DNA from: Shouchella clausii
GTDB lineage: Bacteria; Bacillota; Bacilli; Bacillales; Bacillaceae_D
Length of the DNA stretch: 49,737 nucleotides
Reading direction: 5' to 3'
NCBI RefSeq assembly: GCF_001598215.1
Contig: NZ_BCXJ01000010.1
Coordinates: 1 to 49,737 of the forward strand
Position numbers and translations under genes: made by a program. Shown here one piece after another: positions 16,400 through 26,037 of the stretch (position 1 is its first letter; each line of letters starts with the position of its first letter). Under the pieces are notes generated by a model. It did no database searches, had not been told where the DNA came from, and saw only the letters and a list, made by a program, of their open reading frames with translations.

Positions 16400-18655
16400 A
16401 TGTGCGAATCGAATCAGGAATACATCGTCATCTCGGGTGCAAGGGAAAACAACCTCAAGAACGTACATTTGCGCATTCCTAAGCGAAAGATCACGATTTT
16501 CACAGGAGTTTCCGGCTCAGGCAAGTCATCGATTGTCTTTGATACCATCGCCGCAGAATCGACACGTTTGCTGAATGAGAACTTCAGCATGTTCGTGCGC
16601 AGCTTCCTCCCCCGCGTTCCTCAGCCAGATACAGACGCGATTGAGAACCTAAGCATGGCAGTAATCGTAGACCAAAAGCGGCTGGGCGGCGGCTCCCATT
16701 CAACCATGGGCACGATTACTGATATTTCGCCCATCCTCCGCCTTCTTTTCTCTAGAGCAGGCCAGCCCTATGTTGGAGAACCAAACATGTTCTCCTTTAA
16801 CGACCCTCAAGGCATGTGTCCCGAATGTAACGGTATCGGCCGCAAACTGAACGTCGACATGGACAAAGCACTCGATATGTCAAAGTCGTTGAACGAAGGG
16901 GCCATTAAACTGCCTGATTACAAAGTCGACGGTTGGGATTGGTCATTGGTTGTACAGTCAGGTCCCTTTGACCCCGATAAAAAACTGAGCCAATATTCAG
17001 AAGAAGAGCTAGAAAAACTGCTGTACGGTAAAGCAAAAAAAGTAAAAATGGACTTTGCAGGAAAAGCAATGAATGTCACAGTAGAAGGCGTCATTGAGAA
17101 GTTCACCAACAAATACATCAAGCAAGATTTGAAGGCGAAGTCTGAGCGTACACAAAAAGCAGTTGCACCATTTATCACCGAGGGCACGTGCTCCACTTGC
17201 CACGGCTCGAGACTTAGTGAGGCGGCGCTTAGCTGCAAAATTAATGGCTGCAACATTGCGGAGATGTCTTCCATGGAGGTCGGCCAGCTCATTCGCGTTA
17301 TCCGTGAAATCGACATCGCTGTTGCCGCTCCGATCGTGAAGTCGTTGACGGAGAGGCTGCAACATCTTGTCGATATTGGCCTTGACTACCTAACACTAGA
17401 CCGGGAAACAGATACATTGTCCGGCGGCGAATCGCAGCGCATCAAGATGGTTAAGCACCTGAGCGGCAGTTTAGTCGATGTCACGTACATCTTTGATGAA
17501 CCTAGCGTAGGTTTGCATCCCCGGGACGTACACCGTTTGAATGAACTGCTGCAAAAGCTGCGAGACAAAGGCAATACGGTAATTGTTGTCGAGCATGATC
17601 CTGATGTAATCAAGGTCGCAGATCATATTGTTGACGTCGGACCTCACGCTGGCAGCCATGGAGGTACGATTGTGTACGAAGGAAGTTTTCAAGGCCTGTT
17701 GGAGTCAGCTACTTTGACCGGTACCCATATGAAGCGGCCCCTTCAGCTGAAGCATGACTCAAGGCAGCCAACTGGCAAGCTGTCTATCAAGGATGCGACA
17801 TTGCATAACTTGCGGAACGTGAATGTCACGATTCCAATGGGTGTGCTGACCGTCGTTACAGGTGTCGCCGGCTCAGGCAAGAGTACGCTTATTAACGACG
17901 TATTCCTCAGTCAGAATCCAGATGCCATTGTTATCGACCAGTCAGCAGTAGGCGTGTCTACACGTTCAAATCCCGCGACTTACACAGGCATAATGGATGA
18001 CGTGCGCAAAGCGTTTGCTTCTGCTAACAAAGTTAACAAAGGATTGTTCAGTTTCAACTCCAAGGGAGCTTGCGAAAACTGCCAAGGGCTCGGTGTCGTG
18101 TATACAGACCTTGCCTTTCTTGAAAGCGTGAAACTGCCATGCGAAGTATGCGGGGGCAGACGGTTTAAGGAAGAAGTGCTTGCCTATAAGCTGAACGGCA
18201 AGTCTATCGCAGAAGTTCTAGAGATGACTGTGGAGCGGGCATTGGAATTTTTCGAACAAAAAGAGATTGTCCGCAAGCTTCAGGCAATGAGCGACGTAGG
18301 GCTAAACTATATTACACTTGGCCAGCCACTTAGCACACTTTCAGGCGGGGAATGCCAGCGTATCAAGTTGGCAAGCGAACTTCACAAGCAGGGCAGCATC
18401 TACGTGATGGACGAGCCGACGACTGGCCTGCACATGTCCGATATCGGTCAGCTTCTAACAATCATGAACCGCCTCGTCGATGCCGGCAATACAGTAATCG
18501 TCATTGAGCATAACCTCGATGTCATTAGCCGAGCGGATTGGATTATTGATATGGGGCCAGACGGAGGCAGCAACGGCGGCGAGGTCGTGTTCGAAGGCAC
18601 CCCATCACAGATTATCCACGCGGAGCAGTCGATCACAGGAAAATATTTGACGTAA
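16400..18655 (+). CDS. UvrA-like ABC ATPase (short paralogue, class II type)
   Basis: 751 residues, against about 950 for housekeeping UvrA. It has two tandem ABC units: Walker A GVSGSGKSS near 36, signature LSGGESQRI and FDEPSVGLHP; then GVAGSGKST, LSGGECQRI and MDEPTTGLH. About 110 residues between the first Walker A and the first zinc cluster, where the UvrB-binding domain sits, are missing, as is the first Cys pair of that cluster (only CPEC remains). The C-terminal zinc finger CENC/CEVC is intact. Such proteins are linked to drug or DNA-damage resistance rather than normal excision repair. Start chosen after GGAAGG. Its base composition is richer in G+C than most neighbours, which hints at transfer. 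Confidence 0.9.
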   Translation: MCESNQEYIVISGARENNLKNVHLRIPKRKITIFTGVSGSGKSSIVFDTIAAESTRLLNENFSMFVRSFLPRVPQPDTDAIENLSMAVIVDQKRLGGGSHSTMGTITDISPILRLLFSRAGQPYVGEPNMFSFNDPQGMCPECNGIGRKLNVDMDKALDMSKSLNEGAIKLPDYKVDGWDWSLVVQSGPFDPDKKLSQYSEEELEKLLYGKAKKVKMDFAGKAMNVTVEGVIEKFTNKYIKQDLKAKSERTQKAVAPFITEGTCSTCHGSRLSEAALSCKINGCNIAEMSSMEVGQLIRVIREIDIAVAAPIVKSLTERLQHLVDIGLDYLTLDRETDTLSGGESQRIKMVKHLSGSLVDVTYIFDEPSVGLHPRDVHRLNELLQKLRDKGNTVIVVEHDPDVIKVADHIVDVGPHAGSHGGTIVYEGSFQGLLESATLTGTHMKRPLQLKHDSRQPTGKLSIKDATLHNLRNVNVTIPMGVLTVVTGVAGSGKSTLINDVFLSQNPDAIVIDQSAVGVSTRSNPATYTGIMDDVRKAFASANKVNKGLFSFNSKGACENCQGLGVVYTDLAFLESVKLPCEVCGGRRFKEEVLAYKLNGKSIAEVLEMTVERALEFFEQKEIVRKLQAMSDVGLNYITLGQPLSTLSGGECQRIKLASELHKQGSIYVMDEPTTGLHMSDIGQLLTIMNRLVDAGNTVIVIEHNLDVISRADWIIDMGPDGGSNGGEVVFEGTPSQIIHAEQSITGKYLT

Positions 18656-18690
18656 AGCATGACATCACCATTCAAAAAAGGAGCTGAAAC

Positions 18691-19398
18691 ATGGCATTTT
18701 TCCAAGACTTGTTCTCGATATTCAAAAAGAGAGAATTAGTATTTCAACAAAGCTACAAAGAATCGGCTGACATGTACTCTTTTCTTTTTGAAAAAGAACA
18801 CGATGTAACATGGAAAGCAGGACAATATGGATTGTTTAGTATCACGCATAAGAAAGTGAAAAATCCCACAAAACCGTTCAGCATAGCTTCTGCCCCGACA
18901 GAGAATGTGATAAAAATAACAACGCGCATTAGCAATGACCCCAGTGCGTTTAAAAAAGCAATGCTCGAATTAAAACCAGGTATGAAAATAAAAATGAGCG
19001 GGCCTGTAGGAGCTTTCAGTCTAGAAGATAAAAAGCCGTCACTCCTGATCGCAGGGGGAATTGGCATCACCCCATTTCGATCGATCCTTAAACAACTAGA
19101 GGCAGAAAAGACTGGGGACAGCAAACCGATTCATCTCCTCTATCTCGATAGCAAAAAGTCGTACTTATTTAAAGATGAACTTGATGCCATTGCCAACCGT
19201 ACGTCCATTCACGTGACTTACCTTGATTCACAAGACAGCTTGCATCAAGAGATTGATCCGTTTACTGCTTCACATCAAAACAATGGCACTTACTTTATTG
19301 CAGGACCAAAATCCATGGTCGATTCCATTTCCACTTACTTGAAAAACAAACACATTTCAAAACGGAATATTAAGAAGGATGCTTTTTTTGGGTATTAA
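18691..19398 (+). CDS. FAD/NAD(P)-binding ferredoxin reductase-like oxidoreductase
   Basis: 235 residues. The FAD site is KPFSIASAP (near 65-73), and the NAD(P) site is LLIAGGIGITPFRSIL (near 112-127), followed by a C-terminal YFIAGPKSMVDS stretch. No 2Fe-2S cluster motif and no membrane segment are present, so it is a free flavin reductase module that would pass electrons between NAD(P)H and an unknown partner. AAAAAAGGAGC precedes the ATG. It starts 36 bp after the UvrA-like gene and may be co-transcribed with it. A long dyad follows at 19406-19440. Confidence 0.9.
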   Translation: MAFFQDLFSIFKKRELVFQQSYKESADMYSFLFEKEHDVTWKAGQYGLFSITHKKVKNPTKPFSIASAPTENVIKITTRISNDPSAFKKAMLELKPGMKIKMSGPVGAFSLEDKKPSLLIAGGIGITPFRSILKQLEAEKTGDSKPIHLLYLDSKKSYLFKDELDAIANRTSIHVTYLDSQDSLHQEIDPFTASHQNNGTYFIAGPKSMVDSISTYLKNKHISKRNIKKDAFFGY

Positions 19399-19405
19399 TG
19401 GGGGA

Positions 19406-19440
19406 GAAGGTAGAACAGGTATGAAGCCAGTTCTACCTTC
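19406..19440 (+). terminator. Hairpin after the flavin reductase-like gene
   Basis: A perfect 11-bp inverted repeat GAAGGTAGAAC/GTTCTACCTTC with a 13-nt loop. There is no T-run after it, so termination strength is uncertain. Confidence 0.5.
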
Positions 19441-19546
19441 CCAATTGAATTCAGCCACGTGCCAGCAGAACAGTGCCTTAGTTATAGCTCAGTGACCATA
19501 GGAATCGGCGCCCTAGGTGATAAAATATAAACGCTACCTACGTTTG

Positions 19547-19933
19547 TCACTTATAATCTTTGTATAATTCTTTTGTATCATCTAGATACTTCATAAACTC
19601 AAGAATGAACTCTTTAGGAGAGAGAATGCGGACTTTGTTTCCAAAACGTATAATTTCCGCTATCGCTTTATCAATGGAGTAATAATTTTTCGTTACACGA
19701 ATGGTCCCATCTGAATGATTGACAATTTCCTCTTCCTGAAAATGATCTAATACTTGTGCCTTCGTCTCTCTGTTAAATTTGAGGCAAACCTCGAATGGCC
19801 TTACGTTGTTTCCCGATTTCTCTTCTTTTCTATATATGTCTTGAATCGTATAAGGACGTCTCGTAAAAAAGCGATTTGTGTCTGTTATACCAAGTTCCGA
19901 CGCCAAAAGTGGAAAACAAAACGGCTCCTTCAT
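19547..19933 (-). pseudogene. 5'-truncated WYL-family regulator (C-terminal remnant)
   Basis: 128 codons that match only the end of WYL-domain regulators: the last part of the WYL domain, then the C-terminal extension with FEVCLKFNRETKAQVLDHF and the characteristic IIRFGNKVRILSPKEFILEFMKYL. The DNA-binding N terminus and most of the WYL domain, about 180 residues, are absent. The frame is open for only ten more codons upstream of the ATG and no ribosome site is present, so the gene looks broken rather than short by design. Intact relatives are nucleic-acid or ligand-sensing repressors. It lies next to an MFS pump on the same strand. Confidence 0.65.
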
Positions 19934-20107
19934 GAAGCGATTTCGTCTTATCGAATAACTTTTCTATATTTGGCTCTAGTGCTTGCCCCATTCCCTAACA
20001 TTTAGGGCACATCCCTTTTGAATTACTGAACGAGAAAACATCCGATTTACCAATAAAGAGCTATAAAGCGAATCATTAGACTAGCTCCCTTAAATTTTCA
20101 TCGTAAA

Positions 20108-21337
20108 TTAAGCGACCGTTTTCTTTAGTGTTTCTATTTCGTTATCAATAAACTTAAAGAAAGGCAAAGTAAGACCGGCAAAAGCCGCTGTGCTAATAAT
20201 CAGCCCGATCAATAAATAAAGTGGCCTAACACCAAATGCCTCACTTAATAATCCACCTACTATTACACCAAGAGGCATTGTCCCTCTAATAATGAATAAT
20301 CGAACAGAAAAAACTTTACCCATTAAGTCGTTTGGAATCACTTGCTGACAAATCGTGGTATTATGTATACTAAAAATCGCCATCACTATACCGCCTATTA
20401 TTTCTGTTGTTATGGCGAAGGGTATACTATGATTAAAGGCCAGAACGAGAAATGTGATTCCACCGATAAACAAGGAACCCAACATGATTAATCTTCGACT
20501 TTTAAATACAATTTTCGGTACTAATATCGCTCCTATAAAATAACCTATAGGGAAACTTGCCATAAAATAACCATATTGTGCATATGAACCATTCAAAACC
20601 TCTGTTATATAAGGGAGCGTTGTAACCATAGTTACACCTACTCCAAACTGAACAAAAGCTAAAAAAATCCCTAACCAAACGACAATACGTTGTTTAAAAA
20701 AGAAATAAATGCCTTCTTTAAATTCCAACAACCACGTACTCCGTACAGGTTGATCCGCTTTTTTTCCTTCGTTTATAAGTAATAAGGCACAGCCACTCAT
20801 TAAGAGCAGAATACTAACCAATAAAAGCGTCACGTCCAAACCTAAATATTGTATGACAATGCCTGCCAATATTGGTGCTAAAAAAGACATGATACGAACC
20901 GTTCCATCAATATAAGCATTGGCAGACTTTAATTGTTCTTTCGGTACAATTGTAGGGGTAATTGCATGATTAGCGGGCACGTAGAGCGGCGAAATGAAAC
21001 CGACTACAATTTGTACAGTGTATATTTGCCATACCTCAAGGTTTCCAGTATATAACGCTATTAAGGGAATGAAAAAGATCATCCCTCTAGTCCATTGAGA
21101 CAAGACCATAATCCACTTTCTACTCCAACGATCAATATATGGACCAATAATTAATTGCAAAATAAGGGATGGAATAAAATACAACAACCACATACTCCCT
21201 AACGCAAAAGTTGACTCGGTTAATTGGTATACTAAGATCGAGTTGCAAAATGTGCCAAACGCCCCTCCCATTTCTGAAATTCCATTTCCTGCCCAAGTAG
21301 AAATAAACGAACGATTTTTGAAAAGGTGTGTTTTCAT
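20108..21337 (-). CDS. MFS transporter, likely drug or metabolite efflux
   Basis: 409 residues with about 12 hydrophobic segments. The cytoplasmic loop after helix 2 reads GPYIDRWSRKWIM, the MFS motif A equivalent, and the N-terminal segment FISTWAGNGISEMGGAFGTF fits the MFS_3/enterobactin-exporter-like group. AAGGGGTTTC precedes the ATG. It starts 16 bp downstream of an ArsR-like regulator gene with which it forms an operon, so expression is probably induced by the substrate it removes. The substrate cannot be read from the sequence. Confidence 0.9.
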   Translation of the reverse strand: MKTHLFKNRSFISTWAGNGISEMGGAFGTFCNSILVYQLTESTFALGSMWLLYFIPSLILQLIIGPYIDRWSRKWIMVLSQWTRGMIFFIPLIALYTGNLEVWQIYTVQIVVGFISPLYVPANHAITPTIVPKEQLKSANAYIDGTVRIMSFLAPILAGIVIQYLGLDVTLLLVSILLLMSGCALLLINEGKKADQPVRSTWLLEFKEGIYFFFKQRIVVWLGIFLAFVQFGVGVTMVTTLPYITEVLNGSYAQYGYFMASFPIGYFIGAILVPKIVFKSRRLIMLGSLFIGGITFLVLAFNHSIPFAITTEIIGGIVMAIFSIHNTTICQQVIPNDLMGKVFSVRLFIIRGTMPLGVIVGGLLSEAFGVRPLYLLIGLIISTAAFAGLTLPFFKFIDNEIETLKKTVA

Positions 21338-21353
21338 TAGAGAAACCCCTTGA

Positions 21354-22397
21354 TCAGTGATTTAAATACTCGCTTAATTCTTCTGCTAGCAGTCTTAACG
21401 CATTTTCTTTTAAAACATATTTCGTTTCTTTTATGCTTACAATTTTTGAAGCTCTTAAGATTTTTAAGTGATGGTGAACAGTAGATTTTCCCATGTCCAA
21501 CATGTTAGTAATGTCTTGAAGCGAGCGATCCTTTTCAAAGAGTAACTTAACAATTCTGAGTCTTACATCGTCTCCAAGTGCTTTGTACTTTTGAACTAAG
21601 AAGTTTGATGGCATGTATTTATCGTCTGGCGAAAGGCTTTCATTCGCAACTGGATAATAAAATACTTTTGTCCCCTCAATGTCTGCTTCAATATTCCAAG
21701 GACGATAAATAAATTGTGGTATTAATAATACTTTGTAAACACTAGGTTCCGGCACATAATGAATGCCTCCCGTCGCCCAATGGACCAACTCCTCCGGGTT
21801 TAATTTTTGTTTCCTATTTAGCTTGGATTTATAATCAAACTCAAGTATCTGCTCAATACGATCTAATTTAGGTTTGATAACAGTATTAAACCAACTTGTC
21901 ATGACATAAGTGAGATGTTGCTTCAATCGTGCCGTTTCTACCTTGAATAGAAAATCTACGTATTGTGGAAAAAATGGATTATCCTCAGTAGCTTTAATTA
22001 GCTTTAAATTGGCAGCAGAATCACCTTGGGCAGCACTTTTTCTTAACTCTTGATAAGGTTCCCCAATATAAGGCAAGCAAATAAATTTGAATTCATAAGC
22101 GTCTAGCTCATTAATATACTGACAGAAATCAGAAAGGCTAGTTCCTTTATAGTAATGAAGCAATTGTAATAATGCCTTCCATGTATTGTTTTCCTCGACA
22201 TATAGTAATTCACTCAATAGTTCATCCGGAAAATTTTCTTTAACCGTTGGCCAATAGGAGTTTGGTTTTTCGAACGTGTCGATTAATTGTTTGTTCGTAA
22301 TAGCCGCAATCCCTAAAGCACACTCCCATAATGGAGAATGGGTTAATTCGACCTGGTATGTTTCTCTTTTTCTACTCGTTATATGTAATATGTCCAT
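21354..22397 (-). CDS. ArsR-family regulator with long N-terminal domain
   Basis: 347 residues starting MDILHITSRKRETYQVELTHSPLWECALG, 6 bp after AGGAGGGTG. Residues 1-240 form a helical domain of the type found in long ArsR relatives (DUF5937-like, probably ligand sensing). Residues 255-345 are a winged HTH: LVQKYKALGDDVRLRIVKLLFEKDRSLQDITNMLDMGKSTVHHHLKIL. There is no Cys-based metal site. The MFS gene follows after 16 bp, so it most likely controls that pump. Confidence 0.87.
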   Translation of the reverse strand: MDILHITSRKRETYQVELTHSPLWECALGIAAITNKQLIDTFEKPNSYWPTVKENFPDELLSELLYVEENNTWKALLQLLHYYKGTSLSDFCQYINELDAYEFKFICLPYIGEPYQELRKSAAQGDSAANLKLIKATEDNPFFPQYVDFLFKVETARLKQHLTYVMTSWFNTVIKPKLDRIEQILEFDYKSKLNRKQKLNPEELVHWATGGIHYVPEPSVYKVLLIPQFIYRPWNIEADIEGTKVFYYPVANESLSPDDKYMPSNFLVQKYKALGDDVRLRIVKLLFEKDRSLQDITNMLDMGKSTVHHHLKILRASKIVSIKETKYVLKENALRLLAEELSEYLNH

Positions 22398-22643
22398 TGG
22401 CACCCTCCTACATTTTTTCATATACAGAGTACACTAAGAAAGAAAACTGTTCAACATTTTTCGAATGAAAAATTCCAAAATCACCGAACCGCTTGTTCTG
22501 TCTTCCACCATCCATTCAGGTCGACACAGTAAGCAGGAGTTTTAAGTTAAGCGCAGAATAGCTACCTATCAAGGTTTGAAGGAGTTGAGAATGAAGTTAA
22601 CTCTAGTTTGCCGGGGTAAATAATGTTAGGAGGGGTTGGGCTC

Positions 22644-22997
22644 ATGGACAATCCAATATTAAAACAAATTGGCACTGTATTCATTCCTGTCAGTGACATA
22701 GACAAAGCTAAAGATTGGTACTGTGATATTTTTGGTTTCAATGGAGATGGGGAGATTCTGTTTGGTCACCTTTATGTCGTTCAATTAGAAGGAACAGGGA
22801 TTGTACTAGATAGCAAAATATATTCGCCAGAAAAAACGTTTCAGATACCAGCCTTCCATTTCAATACCAATAATATTGAAGAAGCTTATCAATATATGCA
22901 GAGTAAAGGCGTGAAACTCCTTACAGGAATAGAAAACAACCATTACTTTAATTTTGAAGACTTAGACGGAAATATGTTAATGGTTTGCAAGGGTTAA
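22644..22997 (+). CDS. Single-domain VOC family protein
   Basis: 117 residues with start MDNPILKQIGTVFIPVSDIDKAKDWY after TTAGGAGGGG. It is a glyoxalase/bleomycin-resistance-like fold: beta-alpha-beta-beta-beta units with DIDKAKDWYCDIFGF, FHFNTNNIEEAYQYMQSKGVKLL and FEDLDGNMLMVC. The usual C-terminal metal ligand Glu (DPDGN.xE) is replaced, since it reads DLDGNMLMVC, so metal catalysis is doubtful and a binding role is possible. It is isolated and convergent with the two-domain VOC gene. Confidence 0.85.
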   Translation: MDNPILKQIGTVFIPVSDIDKAKDWYCDIFGFNGDGEILFGHLYVVQLEGTGIVLDSKIYSPEKTFQIPAFHFNTNNIEEAYQYMQSKGVKLLTGIENNHYFNFEDLDGNMLMVCKG

Positions 22998-23033
22998 TTA
23001 AATTTTATCGATCATTGTACCAAGCTCATTATG

Positions 23034-23075
23034 TAAAAAAACCGACTGCTTTGTAGATAACAAAATAGTCGGTTT
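23034..23075 (-). terminator. Terminator between two convergent VOC genes
   Basis: AACCGACT pairs with AGTCGGTT. On the minus strand the hairpin is followed by a T-run (plus strand AAAAAA at 23034-23040). It may also slow transcription from the plus-strand gene. Confidence 0.75.
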
Positions 23076-23084
23076 CGAACAATC

Positions 23085-23972
23085 CTATAATTCGACATGC
23101 GTGAGGCAATCTGAATCGACATGCAAATGAATTTGGTTTCCAGATGGATCTTCGGTAATGAATGCCCCATTCTCTTCTATGACTCGATAACCCATAGCCT
23201 CTAATTTTACAACCATTGATCTTCTTTGTTCCTCGCTTGGGATAACAACCGTATAAAAAAGCATTCTTACACTATTGGACACAGGTTTCGGGGCATTTTT
23301 TCCAAACCACATATTTGCTCCAATATGATGGTGATACCCGCCACTTGAGAAAAAGGCCATTTGATTTGGTATATCCATGGTAATATCAAACCCTAGACCC
23401 TCATGATAAAATTCCTTCGTTTTTTCTAAATTAGATACATGTAGATGAATATGACCGATCATTGTTTCTTTTGGAATGCCATTCCATGTTTCTCCGTTTG
23501 CTTCAGCAATAATGCTCTCGACATCCATTGGAGCTTGCTTCGAAAAATCTATTTCTCCTGTTGTGTTTCTCCATGTCGACGGATCAGTGTCTACTGCTAC
23601 TTCAATACCATGACCATCAGGGTCTTGAAAGTATAAAGCATCATGGGTTCCATGATAGGTAGCTCCTTGTAATGGATACTTTTCATTCAACAGATGAATG
23701 ATCAGTTTCCCTAAATCTATACGCGTAGGAAAAAGTAAAGCATAATGATACAAACCTGTTGTCCGCCCTTGCTTAGGAATAATATTTTCAGGTTGTTCAA
23801 TTGTAAGCAAAGGCGTTGTCCCGTTTGCTGTCAACACTGCTTTTTTTCCTGATTGATTTAATACTTGAAATCCCATTAAGCCTTTATAAAATTCAAGGGA
23901 ACGCCTTAAATGTTCAACTTTTAAATGAACGTGGTTCACAAATGTATTTGGTTTTCTATGATAGGAATTCAT
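23085..23972 (-). CDS. catE: Catechol 2,3-dioxygenase-like two-domain VOC protein (CatE type)
   Basis: 295 residues with two VOC modules, N-terminal from NHVHLKVEHLRRSLEFY and C-terminal from GHIHLHVSNLEKTKEFYHEGLGFD. The C-terminal domain carries the likely Fe(II) ligands: His in IGHIHLHV, His in GGYHHHIGANMW, and a Glu/His site near the end. Length and architecture match B. subtilis CatE (YfiE), which cleaves catechol extradiol and helps with catecholic compounds. B. subtilis pairs catE with catD (a DoxX protein); none is next to it here. ATAGGAGGT precedes the start. Confidence 0.82.
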   Translation of the reverse strand: MNSYHRKPNTFVNHVHLKVEHLRRSLEFYKGLMGFQVLNQSGKKAVLTANGTTPLLTIEQPENIIPKQGRTTGLYHYALLFPTRIDLGKLIIHLLNEKYPLQGATYHGTHDALYFQDPDGHGIEVAVDTDPSTWRNTTGEIDFSKQAPMDVESIIAEANGETWNGIPKETMIGHIHLHVSNLEKTKEFYHEGLGFDITMDIPNQMAFFSSGGYHHHIGANMWFGKNAPKPVSNSVRMLFYTVVIPSEEQRRSMVVKLEAMGYRVIEENGAFITEDPSGNQIHLHVDSDCLTHVEL

Positions 23973-24179
23973 TTTTTACCTCCTATAGATTCTACAAACA
24001 AAGCTTAATATAAGGCAAAGCGTTAAGTGGGGGCGCAATGTTGTTGTTCATTCTGTTATTGTTTATCGATTAAGGTCATAATAAACCCTTAGAATAATGA
24101 AAGGAAGTAGGCACATTAACGTTCTATAGTATACAAAAAGATACTAAAGGATAATAAAATAGCTCGTCATTTATAAACA

Positions 24180-24214
24180 TAAAAAAGCACCGAAGCCTAA
24201 AAGACTTGGTACTC
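24180..24214 (-). terminator. Terminator after the oxalate decarboxylase-like gene
   Basis: ACCAAG and CTTCGGT pair on the minus strand, followed by GCTTTTTT. Bases 24001-24179 show no gene. Confidence 0.7.
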
Positions 24215-24243
24215 CTCAGTTCCCATACCCTTATAATCATCAT

Positions 24244-25428
24244 TCATATTGTAGGGTACTTCACAACGGGCCATTTTTCTTTCCTTAACTGATCAGTAAA
24301 CTTGGAATCGACATTTATATTATGTTGGACAAGTTCCTTTGGAGTAAGAGCCAACCATTGATTTAAAGATACATCTTCAAACTGATCGCTTTTGAACATT
24401 TCAAGAAACCACACCGATTCGTCGCCTGTATTTTGAATATAGTGCCCTGTGGCAAAAGGGACGTACCCAACATCACCAGCCCGATAATCAAATGTACGCG
24501 CTACACCATTCCCAGTAAACACAGTCATTCTTGCCTGGCCAGTTAAGTAATACTGCCATTCATCATTGTTCGGATGCCAGTGCATTTCCCGCATAGCGCC
24601 TGGTTCAACTTCAACCAAAGCAGCAGCAATTGTTTTGGAAACAGGAAAATTCCTTGAATCCACAATACGTACACTGCCTCCTGGTGTGATCAATGGGGGC
24701 TGTTTTAATAATTCATGCTTAAACGTTTGTGGCACTGCGCCATAAGGGGAGGTCATTTGTTGCGACTGCAACGGTCCTGGAACTTCGTCTTGGTAAATAT
24801 ACACTTGTTCAGTTGGAATGGTTGCAAATACAGATTCAGGTACACCAAAATTTGCCGAAAGAACGTCTTTCGGAGTGTGGGCCATCCAATCGGACAACGA
24901 CAATGTACTTAAATCAGAGAACATCCCATCATCAAAGACAAGCAAAAATTCACAACCGTCATCCAAACCTTGAATGGAGTGGGGAATGCCAGGGGGAAAA
25001 TACCATAAGTCTCCTGGGCCGACATCTTCTATAAAGTTTCTGCCATTTTGATCAACAGCCGTGATCCGGGCATGGCCAAGTAACATATAGGACCATTCTG
25101 CTTGCTTGTGCCAATGAAGCTCACGTACGCCTCCTGGTGTTAAACTCATATTCACTCCGGCAAGTGTTGTCGCAATCGGCAAATCCCTTTGAGTAATTTC
25201 TCTTGACCAACCGCCATGATTTAATTGCATATGGGCATCGGAAAAAGAAAAACGCAAATTAGGAATCAACCCACGATCGGTTTCTGGTGGAACAAGTATA
25301 TTAGGGTTTTGGAGATCACGCATCAAATTCCGCGGACCACGATCAACGCCTCCAGCGCCATCAGCTCGAATAGGCTGCGGAATATTTGAGTTCCCTTTTA
25401 GCGGCTTCACGTTATCTCCCCGTTTCAT
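24244..25428 (-). CDS. Oxalate decarboxylase-like bicupin with altered lid
   Basis: About 394 residues with two cupin domains and no signal peptide. Mn site 1 is HWH (105, 107), Glu111 and His150; site 2 is HWHPNNDEW and a His in [11 protein letters not shown]. This spacing matches B. subtilis OxdC with an offset of 10 residues. The catalytic lid, SENST in OxdC 161-165, reads SDLST here, so the proton-donor Glu162 is replaced by Asp. OxdC converts oxalate to formate and CO2. Start at ATG 25428 after AAGGGG; a GTG at 25413 is possible. It is a single gene with its own terminator. Confidence 0.88.
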   Translation of the reverse strand: MKRGDNVKPLKGNSNIPQPIRADGAGGVDRGPRNLMRDLQNPNILVPPETDRGLIPNLRFSFSDAHMQLNHGGWSREITQRDLPIATTLAGVNMSLTPGGVRELHWHKQAEWSYMLLGHARITAVDQNGRNFIEDVGPGDLWYFPPGIPHSIQGLDDGCEFLLVFDDGMFSDLSTLSLSDWMAHTPKDVLSANFGVPESVFATIPTEQVYIYQDEVPGPLQSQQMTSPYGAVPQTFKHELLKQPPLITPGGSVRIVDSRNFPVSKTIAAALVEVEPGAMREMHWHPNNDEWQYYLTGQARMTVFTGNGVARTFDYRAGDVGYVPFATGHYIQNTGDESVWFLEMFKSDQFEDVSLNQWLALTPKELVQHNINVDSKFTDQLRKEKWPVVKYPTI

Positions 25429-25558
25429 TTTTTTAATCCCCTTCATCATATTAAACAGGAAGCCGCTTTATTCTTAGTAGTTCGACAATCGTATATATGT
25501 CTCTTCTCCCCTTGGCCCTTTAGTAGCATTGAGAACTTGATTCAAACACATTAATCAG

Positions 25559-25592
25559 AAAAAAAGACGCAATATCCTGTAAAATTGCGCCT
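25559..25592 (-). terminator. Terminator of the arsRBC operon
   Basis: GCGCAAT/ATTGCGTC hairpin on the minus strand followed by TTTTTTT. Confidence 0.85.
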
Positions 25593-25603
25593 TCTCCATA
25601 CCA

Positions 25604-26023
25604 TTATTCTCCTGTTTCTGCAAATTTCTTTATACGTGTTCCTATCTCATCTCGGACTCGTTGAAAGACCATCCACCTCTCTTCTTCGGTACCTTCTGCC
25701 TTCGCCGGATCCTCAAATCCCCAATGGTCACGCTTCACATGTGCTGGCGTGAGCGGGCATTTGTCTGCTGCATCGCCGCATAGCGTCACAACAAAGTCAG
25801 CGTTGTTTAACAGGTCTACATGAATGAGATCGGATGTTTGATTGGAGATATCAATCCCTACTTCGTTCATTGCTTTTACGGCATTAGGATTCAAACCATG
25901 GGCTTCAATTCCTGCGCTATAGACCTCCCACTCATCTGATAGATAATGCTTCCCAAATCCTTCCGCCATCTGACTGCGGCATGAGTTTCCTGTACATAAA
26001 AAGTAAATGGTTTTCTTTGACAT
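25604..26023 (-). CDS. arsC: Thioredoxin-coupled arsenate reductase ArsC
   Basis: 139 residues, the standard size of the low-molecular-weight phosphatase-like ArsC. The P-loop CTGNSCRS has the nucleophile Cys10 and Arg16, and the redox pair is at LCGDAADKC (about Cys82 and Cys89). Asp in DHWGFEDPA near 105 acts as general acid. It reduces As(V) to As(III) using thioredoxin. It is the third gene of arsR-arsB-arsC, 14 bp after arsB, with AAGGAGTGG upstream. All catalytic residues are present. Confidence 0.97.
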   Translation of the reverse strand: MSKKTIYFLCTGNSCRSQMAEGFGKHYLSDEWEVYSAGIEAHGLNPNAVKAMNEVGIDISNQTSDLIHVDLLNNADFVVTLCGDAADKCPLTPAHVKRDHWGFEDPAKAEGTEEERWMVFQRVRDEIGTRIKKFAETGE

Positions 26024-26037
26024 GTGCCTTCCACTCC

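Noticed and set aside
19840-20000. A minus-strand frame MGQALEPNIEKLFDKTKS overlapping the WYL remnant in another phase
   Set aside because: It ends after about 53 codons, has no good ribosome site and no match to the missing WYL part, so it does not explain the truncation.
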